9,040 bases of DNA from Sulfolobaceae archaeon (GCA_028277025.1 JAPYVG010000061.1:1-9040); one strand, 5' to 3'. Shown: positions 1 to 6,507, numbered from the stretch's first letter. Made by a program: numbers and translations. The notes: generated by a model from the sequence alone, not told the origin.

Positions 1-518
1 CAGAGAATATCATCTCTTTTATCCCAAATTGCAAGGATTCTTAAATCCTCCTCATCTCTTATAAAAATTTCCTTTAATATTATGCTTAGATTGTCCTTGA
101 TAAATTTACTTATCTTATCCCTATCTTTAGGAAGAATGAATACTGCTTTAGGATCTTTAGCCTTCCTTAGAATACTGTCTAAAAGAATTTTGTATATATC
201 TTCGGGCATATTTAACACTGTCTTCCAGACATCTAGCCATCTTCTGTCAAGTTGGTGAAAACTAGCATCTGTAACAGTCTTTACTGAGATACATATGGTA
301 AACTCACCTTTTATCATTAGGTCACATTTTATTCTGTTAACGGGCTTTATAACAACAAATGAATTAGGTATTTTAATACTTAATTTCTGAGCACAAGACA
401 CCAGTACATCCTTACTATTACTAAAATACTCAATTAATTCTCTTTCAGCTTCAATCCCTTGTTTAGCCTCTTTAGAGCCGCCCATGAACTTTTCTAATAT
501 ATCGATCTTCCAAATCAT
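1..518 (-). CDS. Partial PD-(D/E)XK nuclease-like protein (5' part only)
   Basis: A frame open for 172 codons from an ATG at 518 runs off the left edge, so the C-terminus is missing. An in-frame TAG a few codons upstream fixes the start to this ATG or to Met12. Residues 21-31 form a charged helix (GIEAERELIEYF). A strand pattern follows with D66 (KCDLMI) and, 12 residues later, S78-V79-K80 (ICISVKT). The spacing and hydrophobic context match the D...(D/E)xK core of restriction-type nucleases, but the second acidic residue is replaced by Ser. Residues 85-98 (FHQLDRRWLDVW) could be a recognition or helical segment. No methyltransferase or other defence gene is visible beside it. It could instead be a Holliday-junction-resolvase-like or viral nuclease, or a non-catalytic relative. 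The open frame is certain; the family assignment is moderate. Confidence 0.6.
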   Translation of the reverse strand, partial: MIWKIDILEKFMGGSKEAKQGIEAERELIEYFSNSKDVLVSCAQKLSIKIPNSFVVIKPVNRIKCDLMIKGEFTICISVKTVTDASFHQLDRRWLDVWKTVLNMPEDIYKILLDSILRKAKDPKAVFILPKDRDKISKFIKDNLSIILKEIFIRDEEDLRILAIWDKRDDIL

Positions 519-540
519 TAAAAAGTTGAACTAATTCTTT

Positions 541-870
541 GAATAAACTTTCAAGTTAAATAAGAAAAATTCTAACTTCTCTAAAAAGAGATATAGTATA
601 TATAACTACTACTAAAAATTGCAAAATTTTTAGCAAACAATTTTTACACTTTCTCTTCTCTTTCAATTTTACGACTTTTTACTTAGGCTAATTTTACGCT
701 GAATTATAGCTAATTGAAATTTTTGCATTTTTAGAAAAAATTTTAAGACTTTTTACACATCAAAAGCACCCTGGGCCTACACTTTCACTCTTCTGTTTTT
801 CATTATCAGAACTCTTAGTAGTAGTTATACATAGCAATTGAATTTTTCTTATTAAACTGGGGAGTTTATA
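541..870. repeat. Inverted duplication of an upstream (promoter-like) region
   Basis: Two arms read outward from a common centre. The left arm (616 down to 541, minus) and the right arm (814-870, plus) share the same ordered blocks: TTAGTAGTAGTTATA, then GAATTTTTCTTATT, then AACT...AGTTTAT. The first block includes a perfect 14-bp inverted repeat, 601-614 against 816-829. The spacing between blocks one and two differs. The left arm lies directly upstream of the nuclease-like gene. The right arm points at 870-1030, where no convincing gene survives. The AT-rich centre (about 615-760) also has weaker inverted similarity (614-632 against 716-735) and GACTTTTTAC twice. Confidence 0.5.
556..606 (-). 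promoter_or_regulatory. Promoter region of the nuclease-like gene
   Basis: Reading leftward, GTTATATATAC (606-596) is a good archaeal TATA box, but it would leave a leader of about 50 nt. A second AT-rich box, TTATTTAAC (564-556), would give a leader of under 20 nt. Which is used cannot be decided from the sequence. Both lie in a stretch duplicated in inverted orientation at 814-870. Confidence 0.35.
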
Positions 871-1190
871 CAATTTTTCTCACGTCGTAGATTTAACGTT
901 AGGATCCAACCTCATTCTTTGCTCAATTTTTCAAAATTGGATGAGAAGAAAAGCTTAATAGTTGAAAAGATAAGTAATGAATTAGGGATGAGGGGGTCAG
1001 GTCAGCTGCTAGGTAACCTATCATAGGTCAATTCTAACCCTCCTCATCATCCCCTCATCCCCGATTTCTACTTCTGTTAAAACATATTCAAAAACTTTTT
1101 TGTTTTTATCTTTGTCCTTTTATTATCACAATATGAATATTATAACAGTCCTTTTATTTCATTATTTTCTTTTACTTTACAAAGAAAGGG
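871..1190. other. Gene-poor stretch; one 35-codon frame of doubtful status
   Basis: No convincing gene is seen here. The only frame worth recording begins at TTG 919 and ends at TAG 1024-1026, 35 codons. It reads plausibly near its end (KSLIVEKISNELG), and a TATA-like GTTTATA at 864-870 lies upstream. Its 3' part lies inside the 985-1061 hairpin, so it may be a gene remnant or chance. From 1080 to 1190 the DNA is very AT-rich, with no stable structure or frame noticed. Confidence 0.2.
985..1061. other. 77-nt stem-loop, candidate structured RNA or DNA site
   Basis: GGGATGAGGGG (985-995) is perfectly complementary to CCCCTCATCCC (1051-1061), an unusually GC-rich 11-bp stem in AT-rich surroundings. 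Inside it lie TAGGT-A-ACCTA (1010-1020) and the overlapping ACCTA-TCA-TAGGT (1016-1028), which are mutually exclusive small hairpins. The 77-nt size and GGGATGA/TCATCCC ends resemble a tRNA acceptor stem, but no T arm or anticodon arm can be formed. Whether it acts as RNA, terminator or protein-binding DNA is not decidable here. Confidence 0.4.
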
Positions 1191-1192
1191 GT

Positions 1193-1244
1193 TAAGGGGC
1201 GGAAAGCCTCGCCAGGGAATGGATAGCCCCCTTATATTTAAATA
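1193..1244 (+). promoter_or_regulatory. TATA box with overlapping inverted repeat
   Basis: TTATATTTAAATA (1232-1244) is a strong TATA box centred about 30 nt before ATG 1268, the spacing expected for a leaderless transcript. TAAGGGG (1193-1199) and CCCCTTA (1228-1234) form a 7-bp inverted repeat whose right arm overlaps the TATA box, and GGCG/CGCC lies within it. The overlap would suit an operator, but this is inference. Confidence 0.5.
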
Positions 1245-1267
1245 CTTCTTTGCTAGAATTTCTTTCA

Positions 1268-1555
1268 ATGGCTAGGAGAGTTATGTCTTTAAAGAAAGCT
1301 AAAGGGATCGAGTAATTCGCCAAGATAATAACACTCCTAGACCCTGACAAGATTACGGACGCTGACATTTATATATTATCTCAGATTATTAGGGACTACC
1401 TATTATTCGCTAAGGAAAGCGAATTAATTCGGGCAGATATCGAAGCGTTCCTTGTTGCCTGGCTTGCAAAGAAGCAAAAGAAAAGCTCGTTCCCTTCCGA
1501 AAACTTGTTGGATGATATAACGAACGATAGACCTCGTCCCTATGAGGCGGGCTGA
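1268..1555 (+). pseudogene. Small hypothetical gene interrupted by an in-frame stop
   Basis: From ATG 1268, well placed behind a TATA box, the frame reads MARRVMSLKKAKGIE, meets TAA at 1313-1315 (codon 16), then stays open for 79 more codons to TGA 1553-1555. The part after the stop is clearly protein-like. It has a DPDKITDADI segment, an amphipathic helix (IYILSQIIRDYLLFAKES) and a second helix (DIEAFLVAWLAKKQKK), ending in a polar tail. No ATG or GTG follows the stop in a useful position, so the long part cannot be re-initiated normally. The simplest view is a recent nonsense mutation of a CAA, AAA or GAA codon in a 95-residue helical protein of plasmid or virus type. I do not recognise the family. 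Readthrough or a sequencing error remain possible. Confidence 0.6.
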
Positions 1556-1569
1556 ATCTTTCTCACGTT

Positions 1570-1788
1570 AACAGAGATCTTTTTATATCTGTTTATAACA
1601 AATTTTCGTTGCTATGTGATGATCTCTCATACCGATGTGGGCTATGCCCAAAAGGGTGAGAGGGATTGCGGAGATGTGAGCCCCGTGCCGTTGGAGTCCC
1701 ATGACCCACCTGTGGTTAAGGGCTAAGTCCCTACACTCGATCATGAATGAAGATAAAATGAATGAAATGAAAGTGTAGGGACAAACGG
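1570..1788 (+). mobile_element. Structured element 1: TnpB-type 3' end / ncRNA cassette
   Basis: This element starts with a hairpin, AACAGAGAT (1570-1578) against ATATCTGTT (1585-1593) with one mismatch, overlapping a TATA box. A structured section follows: CTCTCA (1624-1629) pairs with TGAGAG (1657-1662) and encloses TGGGC-TAT-GCCCA (1638-1650). The block at 1674-1703 closely matches one in the minus-strand copy (about 3637-3666). The end is a perfect 10-bp stem, GTCCCTACAC (1728-1737) against GTGTAGGGAC (1773-1782), running into TAGGGACAAACGGT. A 35-codon frame, ATG 1619 to TAA 1724-1726, contains VSPVPLES; the copy at 3590-3860 has VSSVLLES at the same place. That suggests the tail of a TnpB-like protein overlapping a guide-RNA-like end. 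No transposase gene remains. The element abuts a truncated MFS gene. Confidence 0.5.
1592..1599 (+). promoter_or_regulatory. TATA box of structured element 1
   Basis: TTTATAAC lies 27 nt before ATG 1619 and 32 nt before the first stem (1624). The spacing to the stem resembles that in the copies at 3134 and 8786 (38-39 nt), so transcription probably starts near 1618. Confidence 0.45.
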
Positions 1789-2510
1789 TTGCTTATATCC
1801 TATTAAATAACGATCCTAGACTGTTCTTAATTACTGGTTCTATCCCTCTCATCCTAATACCTTATATATTAATAGGAATCAAAGAGGGGGACAGAGAGGG
1901 AGAGTATAGGGCTAAGGTCAATATAAGGGATTACTTACCTATTTTGCTTAGGTCTACAGCCGGAATGGCGGGGATGTTTATCGCTTATTTTTCGGTTTTC
2001 GGTAACTATACAATATTCGCTGAGGGTTACTTAAGGATGAGCAGTTACAGTTTAGGCCTCTTAATGACATTAGCTAATATTGGGTTAGCGATATCCTTCA
2101 TACTTTTCGGAAGGCTTGCGGATTTTATGGATAAAAGGAAATTGATTTACATCGGTGCTTTAGCACTTTTACTTTCCTTACCGCTTTCCATTTCCGTATT
2201 CACTAACGATTTACTATCTCAAATAGGTATTTCGATTTATGCATTTTTTACCGGATTCTGGCCTTTAATGGCGCTATTGTTAATCGATTCCGTGCCACTT
2301 GAAGTAAGAGGGTTCCTATCTGGTTTAGCATATAATATCGGAGGTTTTGTGGGGGGCATTGCGAACATAATATTAGGATTTATCGCTACTTTAGGGATTT
2401 ATGACTTAGTAAACTCCATAGACATTCTAGGATTTGCATCAATAACTGTAGTTTTAGTTAGTGTTATCACTTGGCCTAAAACTAAAAGAGCGGTTGTAAA
2501 CAGTATATAA
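1788..2510 (+). pseudogene. MFS transporter, C-terminal half only
   Basis: The frame is open from 1779 to TAA 2508-2510, and the MFS-like sequence starts immediately after the element end at 1788. It begins with a transmembrane segment (RLFLITGSIPLILIPYILIG) and a charged loop (KEGDREGEYRAK), which fits TM6 and the central loop. About six helices follow, with the typical MFS loop GRLADFMDKRK near the middle and the repeat-like VPLEVRGFLSGL. The family is normally about 400 residues in 12 helices; only about 240 residues remain, and the N-terminal half is nowhere in the window. No ATG or GTG occurs near the break; the first possible start is TTG 1944, inside the domain, with no promoter. It is a remnant cut by the element upstream or by a linked rearrangement. 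The substrate is unknown. Confidence 0.75.
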
Positions 2511-3057
2511 ATTTAACTCTTTTAATCCTCACTTATAAATCTTCTCGGGAATGATAAAAAGATTTTAGATTCTTAAGGGGAAAAGATGATAATTTATGAA
2601 ATTTCTTTTACAATAGCCTTACGTAAAACTGAAATTTTTGTAAGGGAAAGGGTGAAAAGTATTATTAATAATGAATGAGATACAATAGATGGCACTTAAA
2701 TTAATAAAAAAGCAAAAAGGTAAGGAAAGGCGGGGGGTGAGGAACAAATTCGCGCGGGGTGTTCGGTGATGTACTGATTAAAAGGTAAGGTTTTTGATTT
2801 TAAAGTTTTCTTTCCGTTTTAGCCTATCTTAAGTTCATTGTATTAAAATTCTCTTAAGTTATAATTGGAGACAATTCTACTTTACCACTCTATCTTCATG
2901 AAGTCATCTATCAAGACAAGGGAGAAGAATAACTCTTTAGCTCACAAGTTTTACCCTTCTACTTAATTTGGGCTTGAGCTTTTTCCACAATTATGGAAAA
3001 ATCTTTTTAATATTTGATTGTGTTAGATTTAAATAAACAACAGCCTCTTATGCCGTC
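2511..3057. other. Intergenic stretch without a convincing gene
   Basis: A T-rich tract after the MFS stop may end transcription. A 30-codon frame (ATG 2586 to TGA 2676-2678) has AAGGGG just upstream and a TATA-like CTTATAAAT near 2531, but is too short to call. A GC-rich patch of 54 nt (2726-2779) is bracketed by the direct repeat AAAAGGTAAGG (2715-2725 and 2780-2790). TTTTTCCA-CAATTA-TGGAAAAA (2980-3001) is a perfect 8-bp hairpin followed by TCTTTTT, which looks like a terminator or a transposon-end hairpin. The rest is AT-rich and shows nothing. Confidence 0.4.
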
Positions 3058-3133
3058 GTCAACAGTTTCCGATAAACCGTGAATTTTATGTCATTTTAAT
3101 ATCATTTAACATTCCCAGCTCTCTTCATGAAAG

Positions 3134-3142
3134 TTTATAAAT
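3134..3142 (+). promoter_or_regulatory. TATA box of element A
   Basis: TTTATAAAT is a near-ideal archaeal TATA box. It lies 39 nt before the first stem of the RNA core and has a counterpart at 8786. The predicted transcription start is near 3160. Confidence 0.55.
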
Positions 3143-3159
3143 TTTGTAGTTACATACTA

Positions 3160-3290
3160 AAAATGTAGAAGAGAGCCCTACAGTGAACTTGATGAGCAAT
3201 GTGAGGGGGAGGATGGGTTCGATGAGGCTCCCCATGTCCTTGAAGGGAGTGGTTTAACTACCGCTCCCGTAGACGGCATGGGGAGCCGGA
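3160..3290 (+). ncRNA. Structured RNA core, copy A
   Basis: Three stems are visible. P1 is GAGCCC (3173-3178) with GGGTTC (3215-3220). P2 is GCTCCCCATG (3227-3236) with CATGGGGAGC (3277-3286), a perfect 10 bp. P3 is GGGAGTGGT (3245-3253) with ACCGCTCCC (3260-3268), 9 bp with one G.U pair and a TTAACT loop, nested in P2. CGGAC (3287-3291) can pair with GTCCG (3344-3348) while GGGG (3294-3297) pairs with CCCC (3350-3353), a possible pseudoknot. The copy at 3741-3853 changes both arms of P1 yet keeps the pairing. The likely role is an omega-RNA-like scaffold for a TnpB-family nuclease encoded elsewhere; the RNA nature is better supported than the role. Confidence 0.6.
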
Positions 3291-3441
3291 CAAGGGGAAT
3301 GAGGACGAGAGGTTGAATACAAATTCATGAAACCTCAATGAAAGTCCGACCCCTATGTATGCAAAAGAGCAATATACATAACTCCCATTTAGTTAGAGTA
3401 TTTATGACTACACCCAATCATGAAAATATAGGGATAAACGG

Positions 3442-3589
3442 TATATATCTAATAGTAACCTCACTTTAGTAAACTTTATAGATTGAAGAGGACTCATTCA
3501 CTAATATTTAATGTTTATACTTTAGCTCAAATCTAAGAACAGGACTTAATGAATTCAGCCATCTATTCTATATGACCGCTAATATAACG
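3442..3589. other. Spacer between two converging element ends
   Basis: This 148-nt AT-rich stretch separates the 3' ends of element A (plus) and element C (minus). It holds no gene. GAATTCAGCC occurs at 3551-3560 and again at 3677-3686 inside element C, a short direct repeat that may record an insertion or recombination. Confidence 0.4.
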
Positions 3590-3860
3590 TTCCATTTGCC
3601 CCCACACTTGTTGATTTAATGTGATAACCCGTGAGCCATCGGACTCCAACAGCACGGAGCTCACATTTTTCGCTTAGAATTCAGCCTTCATTGTGACTAA
3701 TAGTCACTTTTTATGACTATTAATCACTCGGCCTCATCACCCCCATGCTGTTTACGGGAGCGGTAGTTAAACCACTCCCTTCAAGGACATGGGGAGTTTC
3801 ATTGGGTGCCTTCCTCCACCTCACAACTGCTCATAGACTTCACAATGGCACCCTCCAAAG
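3590..3860 (-). mobile_element. Structured element C: diverged copy in opposite orientation
   Basis: On the minus strand it shows P1 GGGTGCC (3853-3847) with GGCACCC (3810-3804), a perfect 7 bp made of bases different from those in copies A and B. A P2/P3 block follows (3796-3741) with only two substitutions against copy A over its roughly 55 nt. Next comes a 14-bp hairpin unique to this copy (3693-3706 against 3714-3727). Then there is a block (about 3666-3637) matching element 1, closed by GTGAGC/GCTCAC (3664-3659, 3636-3631), and finally AAGTGTGGGGGCAAATGG, a variant of the shared terminal motif. It thus links the A/B type core with the element 1 type tail. No good TATA box is visible upstream (about 3880-3895), and one outer pair of P2 is lost, so this copy may be decaying. 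No transposase gene was found. Confidence 0.5.
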
Positions 3861-3961
3861 GGATTAAAAGTAAGGATAAGCTACGTAAATGTGTTACAGA
3901 CGTAACCCGCATTGGCGCGTGAGACCATTCTTAATTAATTTTTAGTTGAAAAGATCTAATA

Positions 3962-3972
3962 TAAATAAAAAA
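3962..3972 (-). terminator. T-rich terminator after the ABC permease gene
   Basis: Reading leftward, CTTTTTTATTT begins about 27 nt after the permease stop. Archaeal transcripts commonly end at such oligo-T tracts. Confidence 0.4.
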
Positions 3973-3999
3973 GTGTGCTTATTTGTGATTTAAACTACA

Positions 4000-5394
4000 T
4001 TATATCATAGTAATGTACCTTTCAATTGTCTTCTCCCAATATCCCTCAGAGAACATAAAGGGAAGTGATATAATAGCTAGGAATACTAAATAAATTACTA
4101 AGCTAATTACTCCAAAAGCACCGGCCAGACTACCAAGTATTGGGATAACAAAAATAAAACTGAAGAGAATTGACGAAGGTGTCATATTAACCCTCCCTTG
4201 AGCGGGATTTACCGGGTAAAACCTTGCTGATGTTGAAATCACAAGGATTATTGAAAGCGGGATTCCTATCAGTAAATCCATAGCTACTATAGTACCTTCT
4301 GCAATACCTATAAGAATAATATAAGGTAAGAGTACAACCTCAATAGCTATTATTTTAGATGAAATATAGTTTCTCGCTAGCTCCAGTGGTGTCATTATAC
4401 TAAGGTATAACCATAAGGGTTCAAAAGCGAATGCAGAGATCACAAAGAGGAACATGGCCATATATGGTATGACTATGGAATAAGTAATTATTGTATAATA
4501 CGTAGTATTTATTACTGTGGGATTTACTACTGGGCTATATATGATTTTGAGAAGTACCAAAAACACAACACCTATAATAGTAAAAACTAATATAAGCCAA
4601 CGCACGTCAACTCTCCTCACGAAATACGTTTGAGCCGTTAAAATGTTACTCCTACCGCCTATTTCCAAGAAATGCAAGTTTTTAATTAACATTACCATAA
4701 AGGGGGTTGACGTCGAAAAACTTATACTTTTCATTACTTCCTTCTCTTCTGGGGCAAAGTAACGTGAGGCTAGTCCTACCGTATTAAATCTAGTTATTGC
4801 TAAATAGAGCAATAATACATCAAGAAGTGCTAGTAGAAAATAACCCTCGTAATAACCGAAAAACATCGATAAAGGAGAGAACGGGTTTCCCATAAGCGCA
4901 GAGGCATCCCACAACACTATTAGGAAAGTAATGGAGATCCTACTTTTAAGAGGCAAACTATATGTTATCACTGATAATGAAGGGGGTATTAGGCTTATCA
5001 GAAATAAAGTAGGGAATGCTAAAAGTCCTAGTGATGGGATAAAAAAGCTGCTTATCGCGACCATGTAAATCAAACTTACTATTATATTACTTGTAATTAG
5101 TCCTAAGGCCAGCTCTTTGCTATCAATTGGCAATTGAAATAAAAAGTCCACATCTGATTTGATAATCCCAGGTATTGAGGAACCCTTTTGTGGTGCAAAC
5201 AGTGGTGATAAGGTAAAGAAGATTGTGTAAAAGATCCCAAAATATGAATAAGTTAACGAAGTTTCCTTATTATAGTGAAATAGGAGGAGTGGTAAACTTG
5301 TCAATATGCCTAGGGCTACTAATAGAACTAAAGTGGGCTTACTAACCCTCGAGAGTACCAGAAATTTTACCAGTTTCCATAGCACTTTAACCAC
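4000..5394 (-). CDS. ABC-2 type exporter permease
   Basis: This 464-residue, very hydrophobic protein has about twelve predicted membrane helices (for example around residues 20-40, 47-67, 96-142, 180-200, 266-287, 300-325, 348-388 and 405-450). Long polar loops lie near 70-95 and 205-262. It is probably the membrane part of the transporter whose ATPase is encoded just upstream. The start codon is GTG at 5394-5392 and overlaps the ATPase stop by 8 bp (GTGGTTAA), so translation is likely coupled. The length is close to a fused-type ABC-2 permease rather than the usual 250-300-residue half-size form, so two copies of a six-helix unit in one chain is plausible. The substrate is unknown; the CcmA-like partner suggests export of a drug, lipid or peptide. 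No key catalytic residue can be checked in this family. Confidence 0.75.
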   Translation of the reverse strand: MVKVLWKLVKFLVLSRVSKPTLVLLVALGILTSLPLLLFHYNKETSLTYSYFGIFYTIFFTLSPLFAPQKGSSIPGIIKSDVDFLFQLPIDSKELALGLITSNIIVSLIYMVAISSFFIPSLGLLAFPTLFLISLIPPSLSVITYSLPLKSRISITFLIVLWDASALMGNPFSPLSMFFGYYEGYFLLALLDVLLLYLAITRFNTVGLASRYFAPEEKEVMKSISFSTSTPFMVMLIKNLHFLEIGGRSNILTAQTYFVRRVDVRWLILVFTIIGVVFLVLLKIIYSPVVNPTVINTTYYTIITYSIVIPYMAMFLFVISAFAFEPLWLYLSIMTPLELARNYISSKIIAIEVVLLPYIILIGIAEGTIVAMDLLIGIPLSIILVISTSARFYPVNPAQGRVNMTPSSILFSFIFVIPILGSLAGAFGVISLVIYLVFLAIISLPFMFSEGYWEKTIERYITMI

Positions 5395-6118
5395 CTAAAG
5401 TCATTAACCTAGCTACAACACTCTCAATAGGCTCGTCCTCTTTAGTCATTGCTTTAAGTTGATTTATTTCACCTTGCCATACAATTGAACCCCTATTAAT
5501 CATGATTACGTGATCTGTAAGCCTAGTCGCTATCGACATTATATGAGTTGAGATGAGAAAAGTCGACTTCATAGTCTTAAGTTCGTTTATAACCTTTTCT
5601 TGTGTAGGAATATCTAAGTAGTTTAACGGTTCGTCGAGTAGTACTATTTCCGGGTTATGAAGCAAGACTAAGGCCAGAGAGAGTTTCTGAATATTGCCCC
5701 TAGACAGCTTTCCGGCTTGGATATTTTCGTACTCTTTTAAGTTAAACATTTCCATCATTTCCTCAGCTCTTTCTTTAGGGTTCGGTAAACCCCTCAATGC
5801 CGCTGTATACTCTAAATTCTCCCTTACCGTCATAGCCCTATAAGGCATAGGGTCTTCTGGTAAATAACCTAAAATTTTTTTTACCTCCATAGTCCCAGGC
5901 TTTAACCCTTTAATTAAGACCTCACCGTAATCCGGCGTAATCAACCCGGCGAGGATTTTAAGAGTTGTAGACTTACCTGCACCGTTAGGACCAAGCAACG
6001 CATACCTCCCCATACATGGGATTGAAAAGCTTACGTTATTGAGTGCTAAAATATTGCCAAACCTCTTTACCACGTTAGAAAATCTTATACACTCTTGTCC
6101 CATAAGATAATCCCCCAT
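5387..6118 (-). CDS. ABC transporter ATP-binding protein (CcmA-type, ABC-2 exporter)
   Basis: All ABC ATPase motifs are intact. Walker A is GPNGAGKST (43-51). The Q-loop position reads LGYLPEDP (83-90), with Pro-Glu where Gln usually stands, as is common in the CcmA group. The signature is LSRGN (138-142), Walker B is IVLLDEP (158-164), the D-loop is YLD (167-169) and the switch His is H192 (STH). At 243 residues it has normal domain length with no extra C-terminal domain. It powers the permease encoded next to it. Two starts are possible: ATG 6118, or ATG 6103 (Met6), which has GGGGGAT 8 nt upstream and fits the leader expected from the TATA box at 6171-6178. I slightly favour Met6 as the biological start while giving the longer frame. 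Its neighbour relation (8-bp overlap) shows a two-gene operon. Confidence 0.92.
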   Translation of the reverse strand: MGDYLMGQECIRFSNVVKRFGNILALNNVSFSIPCMGRYALLGPNGAGKSTTLKILAGLITPDYGEVLIKGLKPGTMEVKKILGYLPEDPMPYRAMTVRENLEYTAALRGLPNPKERAEEMMEMFNLKEYENIQAGKLSRGNIQKLSLALVLLHNPEIVLLDEPLNYLDIPTQEKVINELKTMKSTFLISTHIMSIATRLTDHVIMINRGSIVWQGEINQLKAMTKEDEPIESVVARLMTLGG

Positions 6119-6170
6119 AATTATTAATAAAAACTTATTGATGAACTAAATTATAGGAATGGTAATCTAT

Positions 6171-6178
6171 TTTATAAA
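6171..6178 (-). promoter_or_regulatory. TATA box of the ABC exporter operon
   Basis: TTTATAAA sits about 53 nt before ATG 6118, predicting a leader of about 28 nt (43 nt to ATG 6103). AAAAGAG (6210-6216) and CTCTTTT (6229-6235) form a 7-bp inverted repeat some 35 nt upstream that could bind a regulator. Confidence 0.45.
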
Positions 6179-6475
6179 TGTTAACCAAGAATTTATTTAA
6201 CTAGAGTAGAAAAGAGACCAGTCCATAACTCTTTTACGTAATTACTCCTTCTTATTACATTCTAAATTTCTTTTTGGTTTACGATAAGTACATTACCAAA
6301 ATATTTTATATAAAGTCCCTCAGCTGATAATTGCTGACGAGGATGGGAGCGATCGAACTCAGTATATTGACGTTCTCCAAAAGGTGTTTGTGATTTAAGA
6401 TGAGTTTACGAGACTAAGTTAAAGAAGGTAAAATGTGCTACTAGCGAACACTTCCCAAACAATGTTGTGCTAATG

Positions 6476-6486
6476 CTTAATTATTT
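6476..6486 (+). promoter_or_regulatory. Probable TATA element of the exchanger operon
   Basis: CTTAATTATTT is centred about 27 nt before TTG 6508, the spacing for a leaderless transcript. This supports the TTG as start, since no ATG or GTG occurs in frame between the upstream stop (6478-6480) and it. Confidence 0.4.
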
Positions 6487-6507
6487 GGTTTTTTAAATGT
6501 TGTTAGG

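Larger units (their letters stand above)
3058..3441 (+). mobile_element. Structured element A: non-autonomous IS605-like/ncRNA cassette
   Basis: From 3058 to 3286 this matches 8709-8937 closely, including about 100 bp of upstream block (CAGTTTCCGATAA, ATATCATTTAACATT), a TATA box and the RNA core. Beyond the core it has its own hairpins: GAGGTT/AACCTC (3309-3314, 3331-3336) continued by GAAT/ATTC, and ATGTAT/ATACAT (3355-3360, 3374-3379). The 3' part, CTACACCCAATCATGAA then TAGGGATAAACGGT (3429-3442), matches the end of element 1 (CTACACTCGATCATGAA, TAGGGACAAACGGT). No protein gene lies inside. The frame starting CRREPYS runs through the core but is closed by a TAA just upstream, so it has no start. 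It is best read as the two ends of an IS200/IS605-type element without genes; a free-standing ncRNA gene is the alternative. Confidence 0.55.
6119..6507. other. Divergent intergenic region
   Basis: This holds the exporter promoter at the left and the exchanger promoter at the right. Between them TTTATATAAA (6305-6314), a perfect palindromic TATA box, precedes a relatively GC-rich stretch (6333-6360). ATG 6343 there opens a 16-codon frame (MGAIELSILTFSKRCL, stop 6391-6393) behind GACGAGG. A short transcript is likely; a real peptide is doubtful. The rest shows no gene. Confidence 0.35.

Noticed and set aside
985..1061. tRNA gene
   Set aside because: The length and GGGATGA/TCATCCC ends fit an acceptor stem, but no T-arm GTTCRA motif, anticodon stem or anticodon loop can be drawn, even allowing an intron.
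3860..3930. Remnant of a TnpB zinc ribbon upstream of element C
   Set aside because: Minus-strand QCGLRL followed by a stop is suggestive, but one short match with stops and no second CxxC is too weak.
6316..6420. C/D box sRNA
   Set aside because: CTGA and GATGA-like words occur, but no C-D'-C'-D order with acceptable spacing could be found. The GTGATGT/CTGA pair at 2766-2777 fails for the same reason.
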